Positions 1-5,235 of a stretch of DNA of 5,275 nt are shown here, piece after piece (position 1 is the stretch's first letter; every line of letters begins with the position of its first letter). Made by a program: the position numbers and the translations under genes. Location of the stretch: positions 1 to 5,275 of the forward strand of contig CBDTTW010000202.1 of assembly GCA_965363675.1 (NCBI GenBank). The letters run 5' to 3'. The notes beneath the pieces were generated by a model. It was not told where the DNA came from. It worked only from the letters and a program-made list of their open reading frames with translations, and searched no databases. This DNA is from CBDTTW01 sp965363675 (lineage in GTDB: Bacteria > Bacteroidota > Rhodothermia > Rhodothermales > DASSAV01).

Positions 1-1405
1 CGAGGCCGAGCATGCGGCGCATCTGCACGTCGCGATAGAGGTCCGGATAGGCGCGCTGGAAGTCCTCCTTGATAGCCGGGTCCAGGCGAAAAGCCGTCTT
101 GAGCGAGCGGATGCTTTCCTCGGGGCGCCCGAGCGCGAAGAGCGCCTTGGCTTGGTAGAAGTAGGCCCCCGCATAGTCCGGCTGAAGCGTCAGGGCGCGG
201 TTGTAGGCCGCCAGGGCATCCTCGAAGCGTTCGGCCTCGAAAAGCGTCTCGGCGAAGTCGAGCCACACTTCCCGGTTCTCGGGGTCGAGTTCGATGACCT
301 GGGCGTAGGTCGCCAGCGCGTCGGCGAGGCGACCGGCGTTGTACTCGCAGTCGGCGAGGGCGTACCAGAACTCGGCGGTCTCCGGCTGAAGCTGGATGGC
401 CCGCTCGAAAAAGGCGTGCGCCTCGTCGAAGCGCTCGGTGGCGTCGTAGCAGCATCCGAGGCCGTACCAGGCTTCGGCGTACGCCTCGTCCTCCTCGACG
501 GCGCGCCGGAAGTGCTCGGTGGCCGCCTCGTAGTCCTGAAGCTCTTCGTAGGCGAGCGCGATGTTGTAGTAGGTGGCCGCGTCGCCGCCTTCGAGCCCGA
601 GCACCACCTGGTAGCTTTCCACGGCTTCGGCCAGGCGGCCGAGGTTGGCGAGCGCGTTGCCCCGGTTGTAATGCGCCGAAGCGAAGTCCTCCTGGATGGC
701 AAGCGCCATGTCGTACGAATCGATGGCCTGCTCGTAGGCGCCGGCGCGGTTGAGCACGATGCCCCGGTTGTACCACGCGTCCTGCGAGTACGGGTCGATG
801 TCGATGTGCCGGTCGTAGCAGGCGATGCTGCGCTCGTTGTCGGCGAGGTGGTCGTAGCAGAAGCCGAGTTCGTACCACACCTCGGGGTGCTCGGGGTTCA
901 TCTCGGCGCACTGCGAGAAGCACGCCACGGCCTCGTCGAGCTTGCCGTCGCGCTCCAGCGTGATGCCCTTGTTGAACAGCGCATCCTCGTTGACCGGGTC
1001 GATGGCAAGGGCTTCCTCGTAGGCGGCCAGCGCTTCCTCGATGCGCCCGAGGTTGTCGAGCGTGATGCCCCGGTTGACGAGCGTCTCGGTGTCGAGCGGG
1101 TTGAGCGCGAGCGCCTGCCGGTAGGCCGCGAGGGCTTCGTCGTGGCGGGCGAGGTTGTTGAGCAGGATGCCCCGGCGCATCCACGCATCCGAGGAGAACG
1201 ACTGCTGCGCGATCAGGCGATCTACGACGCTCAGGGCTTCCTCGAAGCGGCTTTCCTCGAAGTAGTACGTCGAGATGTGCTCCAGGCTTTCCGAGTCGAA
1301 GTAGGCCGCCGGACCGGAAGCCTCGTAGGCCGCCACCAGATCGCTGATGCGGCTTTCGTCTCCCTGATCTTCGAAGTCGTCGAACTCGAAGTTGAACATG
1401 CTCAT
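1..1405 (-). CDS. TPR-repeat protein, 3' end cut off by the window edge
   Basis: The frame is open from an ATG at 1405 to the left edge, giving 468 residues with no stop, so the C-terminus lies outside. The N-terminus is acidic and has no signal peptide or membrane segment, so the protein is probably cytoplasmic. Residues 37-444 are exactly twelve back-to-back 34-residue TPR units with no insertions. The first is degenerate. The others show the usual pattern W/Y-x2-x-G-x3-x5-A near the start and an A-x3-Y-x3-(I/L)-x-(I/L)-x-P ending, for example NRGITLDNLGRIEEALAAYE. A capping stretch rich in Y, R and M follows (residues 445-468) and suggests the end is near. TPR arrays are protein-binding scaffolds; no catalytic domain or partner is visible. 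A second ATG lies two codons inside (1399). The frame stays open upstream, but sequence there does not look like protein. There is no Shine-Dalgarno at the start. The gene is divergent from tmk. Confidence 0.93.
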   Translation of the reverse strand, partial: MSMFNFEFDDFEDQGDESRISDLVAAYEASGPAAYFDSESLEHISTYYFEESRFEEALSVVDRLIAQQSFSSDAWMRRGILLNNLARHDEALAAYRQALALNPLDTETLVNRGITLDNLGRIEEALAAYEEALAIDPVNEDALFNKGITLERDGKLDEAVACFSQCAEMNPEHPEVWYELGFCYDHLADNERSIACYDRHIDIDPYSQDAWYNRGIVLNRAGAYEQAIDSYDMALAIQEDFASAHYNRGNALANLGRLAEAVESYQVVLGLEGGDAATYYNIALAYEELQDYEAATEHFRRAVEEDEAYAEAWYGLGCCYDATERFDEAHAFFERAIQLQPETAEFWYALADCEYNAGRLADALATYAQVIELDPENREVWLDFAETLFEAERFEDALAAYNRALTLQPDYAGAYFYQAKALFALGRPEESIRSLKTAFRLDPAIKEDFQRAYPDLYRDVQMRRMLGL

Positions 1406-1462
1406 GTGCGCCTGGTGCTGTGGCTGCTCGCAGAAGCCTGCAAGCGCCCAAAGCGCCCGCCG

Positions 1463-1495
1463 GCAAAAGGTGAAAAGCGGCTCCCCGCAAAAGGT
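1463..1495. repeat. Two direct copies of GCAAAAGGT in the divergent region
   Basis: GCAAAAGGT occurs at 1463-1471 and 1487-1495, a 24-bp repeat distance, with a related GAAAAGCGG between them. On the minus strand the copies (ACCTTTTGC) lie between the candidate promoter and the start of the TPR gene, so they would be in its leader or act as an operator. The short A-tracts stand out in very GC-rich surroundings. No function can be assigned. Confidence 0.4.
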
Positions 1496-1502
1496 TCGCT
1501 TC

Positions 1503-1531
1503 AGGATAGCCGGGCCGCTTTCAATTTGCAA
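1503..1531 (-). promoter_or_regulatory. Candidate promoter of the TPR gene
   Basis: On the minus strand, TTGCAA (1531-1526) and TATCCT (1508-1503) are separated by exactly 17 bp, each matching four of six bases of the sigma-70-type consensus. Measured the Bacteroidota way, TTG is followed by 20 bp and then TATCCTGA, which is the same spacing as the better promoter at 2969-3000 but a poor match to TAnnTTTG. It would give a leader of roughly 90 nt. This is a pattern match only. Confidence 0.3.
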
Positions 1532-1676
1532 GAAGTTAATGCCCCCCTTCGCGGCCCCGGGACATTTCGTACCTTGCCCGCGCCGGCGGACGGCCGCGAG
1601 GCCCGCGCGCATCCGCCGCACCTAATGCCGCAGCCGGGGTTCGGTTCCGCCCAAGGGCCCCGGCGGCGGCGCGCCT

Positions 1677-1684
1677 GGGAGGGG
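1677..1684 (+). promoter_or_regulatory. Ribosome binding site of tmk
   Basis: GGGAGGGG ends three bases before the ATG at 1688. It is the clearest Shine-Dalgarno-like sequence in the window and supports 1688 as the tmk start over the very long in-frame extension upstream. Upstream of it, TACCTTGC at 1570-1577 is a weak, unproven match to the Bacteroidota -7 element TAnnTTTG. Confidence 0.6.
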
Positions 1685-1687
1685 CTT

Positions 1688-2314
1688 ATGCTGATCTCGC
1701 TGGAGGGCATCGACGGTTCGGGAAAAAGCACGCAGGCCCGGCTGCTGGCCGACCGCCTGGAGCGCGAGGGCTTTCCGGCGCTGCTGGTGCGCGAGCCGGG
1801 CGGCGCCGAGCTTTCCGAGCGCATCCGCGCGCTGCTGCTCGACGAGGCCCTGGAGGTGCATCCGTTCGCCGAGCTGCTGCTGTTCTCGGCGGCCCGCGCG
1901 CAGATGGTGGCCGAGAAGGTGCGCCCCGCGCTTGCGCGCGGCGTCACGGTCGTCTGCGACCGTTTCTACGACTCGACGACGGCTTACCAGGGCGGCGGCC
2001 GGGAGCTGGCGGACCTCGACTGGCTGCGCGGCTTTCATGCCCGCGTGACGCAGGGCCTCGCTCCGGAACGCACCTACCTGATCACCCTCAGCCCGGAGGC
2101 CGCCGAAGCGCGCCGCCGCGCGCGCAGCCCCCGCGACCGTATGGAGCGCGGCGGCGACGCCTTTTTCCACCGCGTCGCCGAGGCGTACGCGCGCCTGGCC
2201 GCCGAGGAGCCCGGCCGCATCCGCACGCTCGACGGCGCCGGGGCCATCGCCGAACTCCACGAGCAGATCTGGGCCGACACGCGCGCCCTCCTGGCGGCGC
2301 AGCCCCGGCGCTAG
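1688..2314 (+). CDS. tmk: Thymidylate kinase (dTMP kinase)
   Basis: This 208-residue protein has the normal length for bacterial dTMP kinase, which phosphorylates dTMP to dTDP with ATP in the cytoplasm, an essential step of dTTP synthesis. The P-loop is GIDGSGKS at residues 7-14. REPGG at 35-39 and DRFYDSTTAYQG at 91-102 are the family's substrate-binding motifs; the latter is the DR(Y/F) signature. The LID region, about 141-153, is rich in arginine (RRRARSPRDR). The P-loop lacks the arginine of the eukaryotic type, so the catalytic arginine is probably in the LID, as in the E. coli-like type. FFHRVAEAY (159-167) is the usual late helix. The start is set by the strong ribosome binding site and by P-loop spacing. 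The gene is divergent from the TPR gene and followed 146 bp later by fur. No truncation or frameshift is seen. Confidence 0.97.
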   Translation: MLISLEGIDGSGKSTQARLLADRLEREGFPALLVREPGGAELSERIRALLLDEALEVHPFAELLLFSAARAQMVAEKVRPALARGVTVVCDRFYDSTTAYQGGGRELADLDWLRGFHARVTQGLAPERTYLITLSPEAAEARRRARSPRDRMERGGDAFFHRVAEAYARLAAEEPGRIRTLDGAGAIAELHEQIWADTRALLAAQPRR

Positions 2315-2376
2315 GAACCCGTGAACATTCCTCCCGGTTTGAAAAAGGTCGGGCCGCCCCTTCGCCGGGCGCCGAA

Positions 2377-2444
2377 TGCGCACCTCGTGCGAACCCTTTG
2401 CGCACCCGCGCCGCCGCCCTGCCTCGCGCACGGCTTCGGCGCAC
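2377..2444 (+). repeat. Cluster of four GCGCAC hexamers upstream of fur
   Basis: GCGCAC occurs at 2378-2383, 2400-2405, 2426-2431 and 2439-2444. The first two belong to identical octamers TGCGCACC whose starts are 22 bp apart, about two helical turns. An inverted copy GTGCG at 2387-2391 lies between them and can pair with either neighbour (CGCAC, 2379-2383 or 2401-2405). The cluster fills the spacer before the regulator's start at 2461. It could be an operator or a leader RNA structure, or simply low-complexity GC-rich DNA. No classical AT-rich Fur box is present here. Confidence 0.4.
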
Positions 2445-2460
2445 ACCCTGCCCTGCCCGT

Positions 2461-2940
2461 ATGCCTAGCCCCGCCGCCCACCTCGACGAAGTCCGCACTA
2501 TCTTCGCCGCCTTTCTCAAAAAGCGCAATCAGCGCCAAACCCCCGAACGCTTTGCCGTTCTGGAGGAACTCTACGCCACCGACGACCACCTCGACGCCGA
2601 CGAGCTGTACCTGCGCCTCAAGCAGAAGGGCGTCCGCGTGAGCCGTGCGACGGTGTACAACACGCTCGACCTGCTGATCGAGTGCGCCCTGGCGGTTCGG
2701 CATCAATTTGGCTCCAGCCAGTCCAGGTACGAGCGCGGGCACAGCCGGCGGCAGCACGACCACCTGATCTGCATGGACTGCGGAAAGCTTTACGAGTTCT
2801 GCGATCCCCGCCTCGGGGCCATTCAGGAGATGGTGGCGAGCTTCTACCAGTTTCGGATCAGCCACCACTCGCTGCACATGTACGGGCACTGCGAGCGCGA
2901 AGCCTGCCCGAACCGCGCCGCGGCCGCGCACGCCACGTAA
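2461..2940 (+). CDS. fur: Fur-family metal-dependent transcriptional regulator
   Basis: This 159-residue protein has the usual Fur layout: an N-terminal winged-helix DNA-binding domain and a C-terminal metal-binding dimerisation domain. The recognition-helix region is VSRATVYNTLDLLIE (60-74). H99-D100-H101, then LICMDCG with C104 and C107, gives the metal-ligand and zinc-binding CxxC signature. SHHSLHMYGHCEREAC (134-149) carries the second Cys pair, C144 and C149, spaced x4 as in E. coli Fur. H43 matches a further Fur metal ligand. E112 is Glu where PerR proteins have Asp, so iron-sensing Fur is favoured over PerR; Zur or Mur cannot be excluded by eye. I start at ATG 2461 because residues from there match the family; the 21 residues added by an upstream start at 2398 are only Arg/Ala/Pro-rich. 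No clear Shine-Dalgarno is present. Autoregulation is common in the family but not demonstrated here. Confidence 0.92.
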   Translation: MPSPAAHLDEVRTIFAAFLKKRNQRQTPERFAVLEELYATDDHLDADELYLRLKQKGVRVSRATVYNTLDLLIECALAVRHQFGSSQSRYERGHSRRQHDHLICMDCGKLYEFCDPRLGAIQEMVASFYQFRISHHSLHMYGHCEREACPNRAAAAHAT

Positions 2941-2968
2941 CGCGCTCGTGACAGCCCTTCGGAGGCGC

Positions 2969-3000
2969 CTTGCTATATCTTCCGGCGCAGGGTAACTTAG
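2969..3000 (+). promoter_or_regulatory. Bacteroidota-type promoter for the small exported protein
   Basis: TTG at 2970-2972 (CTTG, three of four bases of the -33 TTTG) is followed after 20 bp by TAACTTAG at 2993-3000, which matches five of the six defined bases of the -7 consensus TAnnTTTG. The spacing falls in the range described for Bacteroidetes promoters. Transcription would begin just after 3000 and leave a leader of about 45 nt. The surrounding TATATCTT also makes this a local AT-rich spot. Confidence 0.45.
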
Positions 3001-3038
3001 GCCGTACGGTTCCGGCGCGCCGGGGCCCCGGCAGGTTT

Positions 3039-3056
3039 ATGCACGTTCGGATATGA
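3039..3056 (+). promoter_or_regulatory. Possible five-codon leader ORF overlapping the next start
   Basis: An ATG at 3039, three bases after AGG, opens a five-codon frame (MHVRI) whose TGA stop at 3054-3056 overlaps the ATG at 3053 as ATGA. This is the classic geometry of translational coupling. The downstream ATG has only a weak GGA close by, so coupling could help its initiation. It may equally be chance in so short a frame. Confidence 0.2.
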
Positions 3057-3472
3057 GCGCTAGAATAGCGGTAATTGCAGCAGCCTTGCTCCTCGGCGCC
3101 GGTTTCATGGCGCCGGCAAGGGTGGACGTGCGCCGCTTCGAGGTGCGCCAGGAGAGCGGCTTCGTGCGGGTAACCTGGGTGGCGCAGCAGGAAGACGGCG
3201 TGCGCGGCTATGAACTTATGCGTAAGATGGCATGGGTCGAGGACCAGTACCGCCCGGCCACCACGCAGCTCATCCCCGCGCGCGGCAACGGCTCCGAGTA
3301 CCAGTTCCTCGATGAGGCCGTGTACAAGCAAGGCGCCTCGGACAACATCTACTACCAGCTCATTGCCGTGTACAAAGACGGCGCCCGCGAGACGCTGCAA
3401 GAGCGCTCGGCGACCTACGTCTCGACGGCGGTGCGCCGCACGTGGGGCAGCATCAAGGCTATGTTTCAGTAG
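3053..3472 (+). CDS. Small exported protein, probable fibronectin-III-like fold, function unknown
   Basis: This 139-residue protein begins with a Sec-type signal peptide: R4, a hydrophobic core from about 5 to 19 rich in Ala and Leu, and a likely cleavage site after A20-P21-A22. No lipobox cysteine is present, so it should be periplasmic or secreted rather than a lipoprotein. The mature part of about 117 residues alternates beta-strand-like stretches: VDVRRFEVRQESGFVRVTW, then GVRGYELMRK, YQFLDE and IYYQLIAVYKDG. This order resembles a single fibronectin type III or related immunoglobulin-like domain, with the W in strand B and the YYQLIAVY strand typical of such folds. The C-terminal tail (STAVRRTWGSIKAMFQ) is basic and aromatic and looks like a distinct element. 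The gene has its own promoter and a strong terminator, so it is probably monocistronic. No enzyme motif is visible; the fold is an inference and the role is unknown. Confidence 0.82.
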   Translation: MSARIAVIAAALLLGAGFMAPARVDVRRFEVRQESGFVRVTWVAQQEDGVRGYELMRKMAWVEDQYRPATTQLIPARGNGSEYQFLDEAVYKQGASDNIYYQLIAVYKDGARETLQERSATYVSTAVRRTWGSIKAMFQ

Positions 3473-3495
3473 GGCCGCTCCCCGCGCCCCCGCAC

Positions 3496-3526
3496 GCCTC
3501 CGCGCCGCGCCGCCGGAGGCTTTTTT
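3496..3526 (+). terminator. Intrinsic terminator after the small exported protein gene
   Basis: GCCTCCG (3496-3502) and CGGAGGC (3514-3520) form a perfect 7-bp GC-rich stem around an 11-nt loop, directly followed by six T residues (3521-3526). It starts 23 bases after the stop codon at 3472 and separates this gene from pyrR. The same arm sequences recur at 3568-3598. Confidence 0.88.
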
Positions 3527-3567
3527 GCGGCCCCCGGAGCCGCGCCGGAGCGTTTTGACGTAGCTTT

Positions 3568-3598
3568 CGGAGGCGCCCTTCCTCACCCGACGCCTCCG
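3568..3598 (+). repeat. 8-bp inverted repeat just before pyrR
   Basis: CGGAGGCG (3568-3575) and CGCCTCCG (3591-3598) are perfect inverted copies with a 15-nt loop, ending four bases before the pyrR ATG at 3603. As RNA this would form a hairpin at the ribosome landing site; as DNA it could be an operator. TAGCTTTC at 3561-3568 resembles the -7 element TAnnTTTG (five of six defined bases), but no matching -33 TTG is found. If that element is the real promoter, the transcript would begin inside the left arm and the repeat could act only as DNA. There is no Shine-Dalgarno near the ATG. Confidence 0.55.
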
Positions 3599-3602
3599 CG
3601 CG

Positions 3603-4118
3603 ATGCCCCGATCCCTCCTGATGTCCGCCGAGCGCGTGCAGCGCACGATCAACCGCCTCGCCTGCGAAATCGTCGAGCGCAATCGCGGCGGCGCCAACCT
3701 CGTCGTCGTAGGCATGCGCACGCGGGGGGCGGCTCTGGCCGAGGCGCTCGCCGCGGAAATCGCGCGGCAGGAAGGCGCGCCCGTGCCGCTCGGCCGCCTC
3801 AACGTCGAGCCGTTCCGGGACGACCGCGACGCCCCCGAGCGCGCCATCGACCCCGCCGAAGCCCCGCCCCCCATCGCCGACCGCGATGTGATCCTCGTCG
3901 ATGACGTGCTCTTTACGGGCCGCACCGTGCGCGCCGCCCTCGACGCGCTCGTGCGCTTCGGGCGGCCGCGCTCCATCCAGCTTGCCGTGCTCGTAGACCG
4001 CGGCCACCGCGAGTACCCCGTGCAGCCGAACTACGTGGGCCGCCTCGTCCAGACGAAGTACCGGGAGCGCGTCGTCGTGACCGTCGAGGAGGGCTTCAGC
4101 GTCTACGTCGAGGAGTAA
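3603..4118 (+). CDS. pyrR: PyrR: pyrimidine operon regulator / uracil phosphoribosyltransferase
   Basis: This 171-residue protein matches PyrR length and motif order. Family members bind UMP/UTP and, in Gram-positives, the pyr mRNA leader; many also convert uracil and PRPP to UMP. The N-terminus (MSAERVQRTINRLACEIVER, from residue 7) is the usual helix. VGMRTRG (36-42) and LGRLNVEPFRDD (63-74) correspond to conserved PyrR segments. VILVDDVLFTGRT (96-108) is the PRPP-binding motif with its paired Asp residues, and LAVLVDRGHREYPVQPNYVG (127-146) is diagnostic for PyrR against other phosphoribosyltransferases. ATG 3603 is chosen because its leader residues align with family N-termini; ATG 3621 is an alternative. 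The gene stands alone between a terminator and a convergent gene, with no pyr biosynthetic gene in the window. The enzymatic role may therefore be the main one, but the nearby inverted repeats leave autoregulation open. Confidence 0.95.
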   Translation: MPRSLLMSAERVQRTINRLACEIVERNRGGANLVVVGMRTRGAALAEALAAEIARQEGAPVPLGRLNVEPFRDDRDAPERAIDPAEAPPPIADRDVILVDDVLFTGRTVRAALDALVRFGRPRSIQLAVLVDRGHREYPVQPNYVGRLVQTKYRERVVVTVEEGFSVYVEE

Positions 4119-4138
4119 GGGCGCTGCACAAGGCGCTC
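4119..4138. terminator. Possible weak bidirectional hairpin between pyrR and the PASTA gene
   Basis: GGGCGC (4119-4124) can pair with GCGCTC (4133-4138), one G-U pair included on the plus strand, around an 8-nt loop. It fills the 18-bp gap between the two convergent stop codons and overlaps the PASTA stop. No T-run follows on either strand, so it is at best a weak terminator. Confidence 0.25.
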
Positions 4139-4907
4139 ACTCGCCGGGGGCCTCGGGGCCGTCGTTCAGGAACAGGCGCAGCTCGAAGCCCTCGCGCACC
4201 TGCGAGCCCGGCTCGCGGCTCTGCCGGCGCACCACCTGCGACGAGTCGGCGGCAATCCCCTCGTCGCCCGCGACGACGACCGAGCGGATCTTGGCCTCCA
4301 GCAGGATCGCCTGCGCCTCCCCCACCGGCTTGCCGATTACGTCCGGCACCACGGCGAAGCCGGCCCCCAGGCCCGTCGCGTACCACAAGTCCACGCGCGC
4401 CCCTTCCGCCGCCGCCTCGCCCGAGGCGGGCTGCTGCCGCGTGATCGTGTTCAGGTATTGCGAGGGGATGGTGTCGGGCTGAACCTCGCCCAGGCGCAGG
4501 CCGGCGGCCCTCAAGCGGTTTTCCGCCTCTCGGATCGAAAGGCCCTCCAGGCCGGGCACGCTCACCTGGGGCGCGCCGGCGCTGTTGACGGTCAGGTAGA
4601 TGCGGCGGTTGGGCTTGACGAGCGTTTCCGCCGCCGGCGACTGCTCCACGACCGCGTTGGGCGCATAGGCCGGGTTGTAGCGCTGCACGATGACCTCGGG
4701 CCGGAGGTCTTGATCGGCGAGGACGGCGCGGGCCTGCTCCACGTCCATCTTGCGCACCTCCGGCACGGTCACCTGGGCATGCTGCAACGTGAGGGCCGGC
4801 ATCACGGCGAAATCGACGAGGGCGTAGAGCACGAGCCCGAGCAGGGCCAGCGCCGCCAGGCCTCCCCAGAAATACTTGTTCGCAAGCAAAGACCGCAGGT
4901 ACTCCAT
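4137..4907 (-). CDS. Membrane-anchored protein with three PASTA domains
   Basis: This 256-residue protein has a short cytoplasmic N-terminus (MEYLRSLLANKYFW), one membrane segment at about 15-35, and an exported region of three PASTA domains at about 45-109, 113-177 and 184-247. Each domain begins with V-P-x-(V/L) (VTVPEV, VSVPGL, AVVPDV), has an A-x3-L helix (EQARAVL, REAENRL, GEAQAIL) and a Q-x-P or similar turn (VVEQSPAAE, ITRQQPASG, VRRQSREPG). PASTA domains occur in penicillin-binding proteins and Ser/Thr kinases, where they can bind peptidoglycan or muropeptides. No kinase or transpeptidase domain is present here; such stand-alone proteins are known in Bacteroidota, so a cell-envelope role is inferred. 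ATG 4907 fits the family N-terminus. A GTG at 4937 would add ten residues but lies within or next to likely promoter sequence. The gene is convergent with pyrR. Confidence 0.92.
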   Translation of the reverse strand: MEYLRSLLANKYFWGGLAALALLGLVLYALVDFAVMPALTLQHAQVTVPEVRKMDVEQARAVLADQDLRPEVIVQRYNPAYAPNAVVEQSPAAETLVKPNRRIYLTVNSAGAPQVSVPGLEGLSIREAENRLRAAGLRLGEVQPDTIPSQYLNTITRQQPASGEAAAEGARVDLWYATGLGAGFAVVPDVIGKPVGEAQAILLEAKIRSVVVAGDEGIAADSSQVVRRQSREPGSQVREGFELRLFLNDGPEAPGE

Positions 4908-4938
4908 AAGGCGCAAGCAGGTTGAGCGGAGGGACACG

Positions 4939-4972
4939 CCAAGTTATGCTATATCCGAAGCGCCAGGTGCAA
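4939..4972 (-). promoter_or_regulatory. Candidate promoter of the PASTA gene
   Basis: On the minus strand TAACTTGG (4946-4939) matches five of the six defined bases of TAnnTTTG and resembles TAACTTAG in the promoter at 2993-3000; both have a TATA stretch a little upstream. TTGCAC at 4972-4967 is the nearest -33 candidate, but the gap of 23 bp is longer than ideal. If used, transcription would start near 4932, which favours the ATG at 4907 over the GTG at 4937. Confidence 0.3.
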
Positions 4973-5066
4973 CGGTTGGGGCAGAAGGCAAGCCTAGAGA
5001 GGCAAAAGAAAAAGCGGCGCGGTTTGAAAAAAGTTTGGAACCCGGTTGGCGCATAGGGGTACCAAG

Positions 5067-5088
5067 CTGCCCTTCGAGAAGAAGGCAG
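5067..5088 (+). other. Hairpin in the right-hand noncoding region
   Basis: CTGCCCTTC (5067-5075) pairs with GAAGGCAG (5081-5088) in eight base pairs with one bulged C and a GAGAA loop. No T-run follows, so it is not a standard terminator. It may be part of a structured leader RNA. Confidence 0.4.
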
Positions 5089-5223
5089 GTGGGGAGATGG
5101 AAACGGACGCTCCAGTTGATGAAGTTAGGAAGAAGTTGATCGTCGCTGGAACAAACACGTTCGGAAAACATTTACCTTGTCTGCGTGCGAAAATTTCGGC
5201 GGAAGTCGGAAGGCAAGCGCGGA

Positions 5224-5235
5224 TGTTCTTTGTCA
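5224..5235 (+). promoter_or_regulatory. boxA-like antitermination site
   Basis: TGTTCTTTG at 5224-5232 differs at two of nine positions from the E. coli rRNA boxA TGCTCTTTA. With the following TCAT it differs at one position from the TGTTCTTTGACAT sequence often seen before Bacteroidota 16S genes. In rRNA leaders boxA binds NusB/NusE and supports antitermination. A TGTCA/TGACA inverted repeat (5231-5235 and 5242-5246) overlaps its 3' end. Confidence 0.45.

Noticed and set aside
152..1687. A very long plus-strand open frame that runs in frame into tmk and would give a 720-residue fusion protein.
   Set aside because: It is the antisense of the TPR gene and its upstream region. Its sequence is Val/Gly/Arg-rich with no recognisable domain, while the opposite strand encodes twelve clean TPR units. 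Lack of stops is expected in GC-rich DNA. tmk has its own ribosome binding site and start at 1688.
2311..2336. On the minus strand, GGGAGG two bases before an ATG, looking like a perfect ribosome binding site and start.
   Set aside because: The frame is only five codons (MFTGS then stop) and runs into the end of tmk; nothing supports expression.
2355..2371. Hairpin CGCCC/GGGCG after tmk as a possible terminator.
   Set aside because: The stem is only five base pairs with no T-run; such stems are frequent by chance in this GC-rich DNA.
1622..2446. A 274-residue minus-strand open frame opposite tmk.
   Set aside because: It is Arg/Ala/Gly-rich antisense of a clear thymidylate kinase and shows no domain.
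2858..4007. Long minus-strand open frames (about 182 and 372 residues) opposite the small exported protein gene and pyrR.
   Set aside because: They cross a strong terminator and lie antisense to PyrR motifs; composition is Arg/Ala-rich without domain features.
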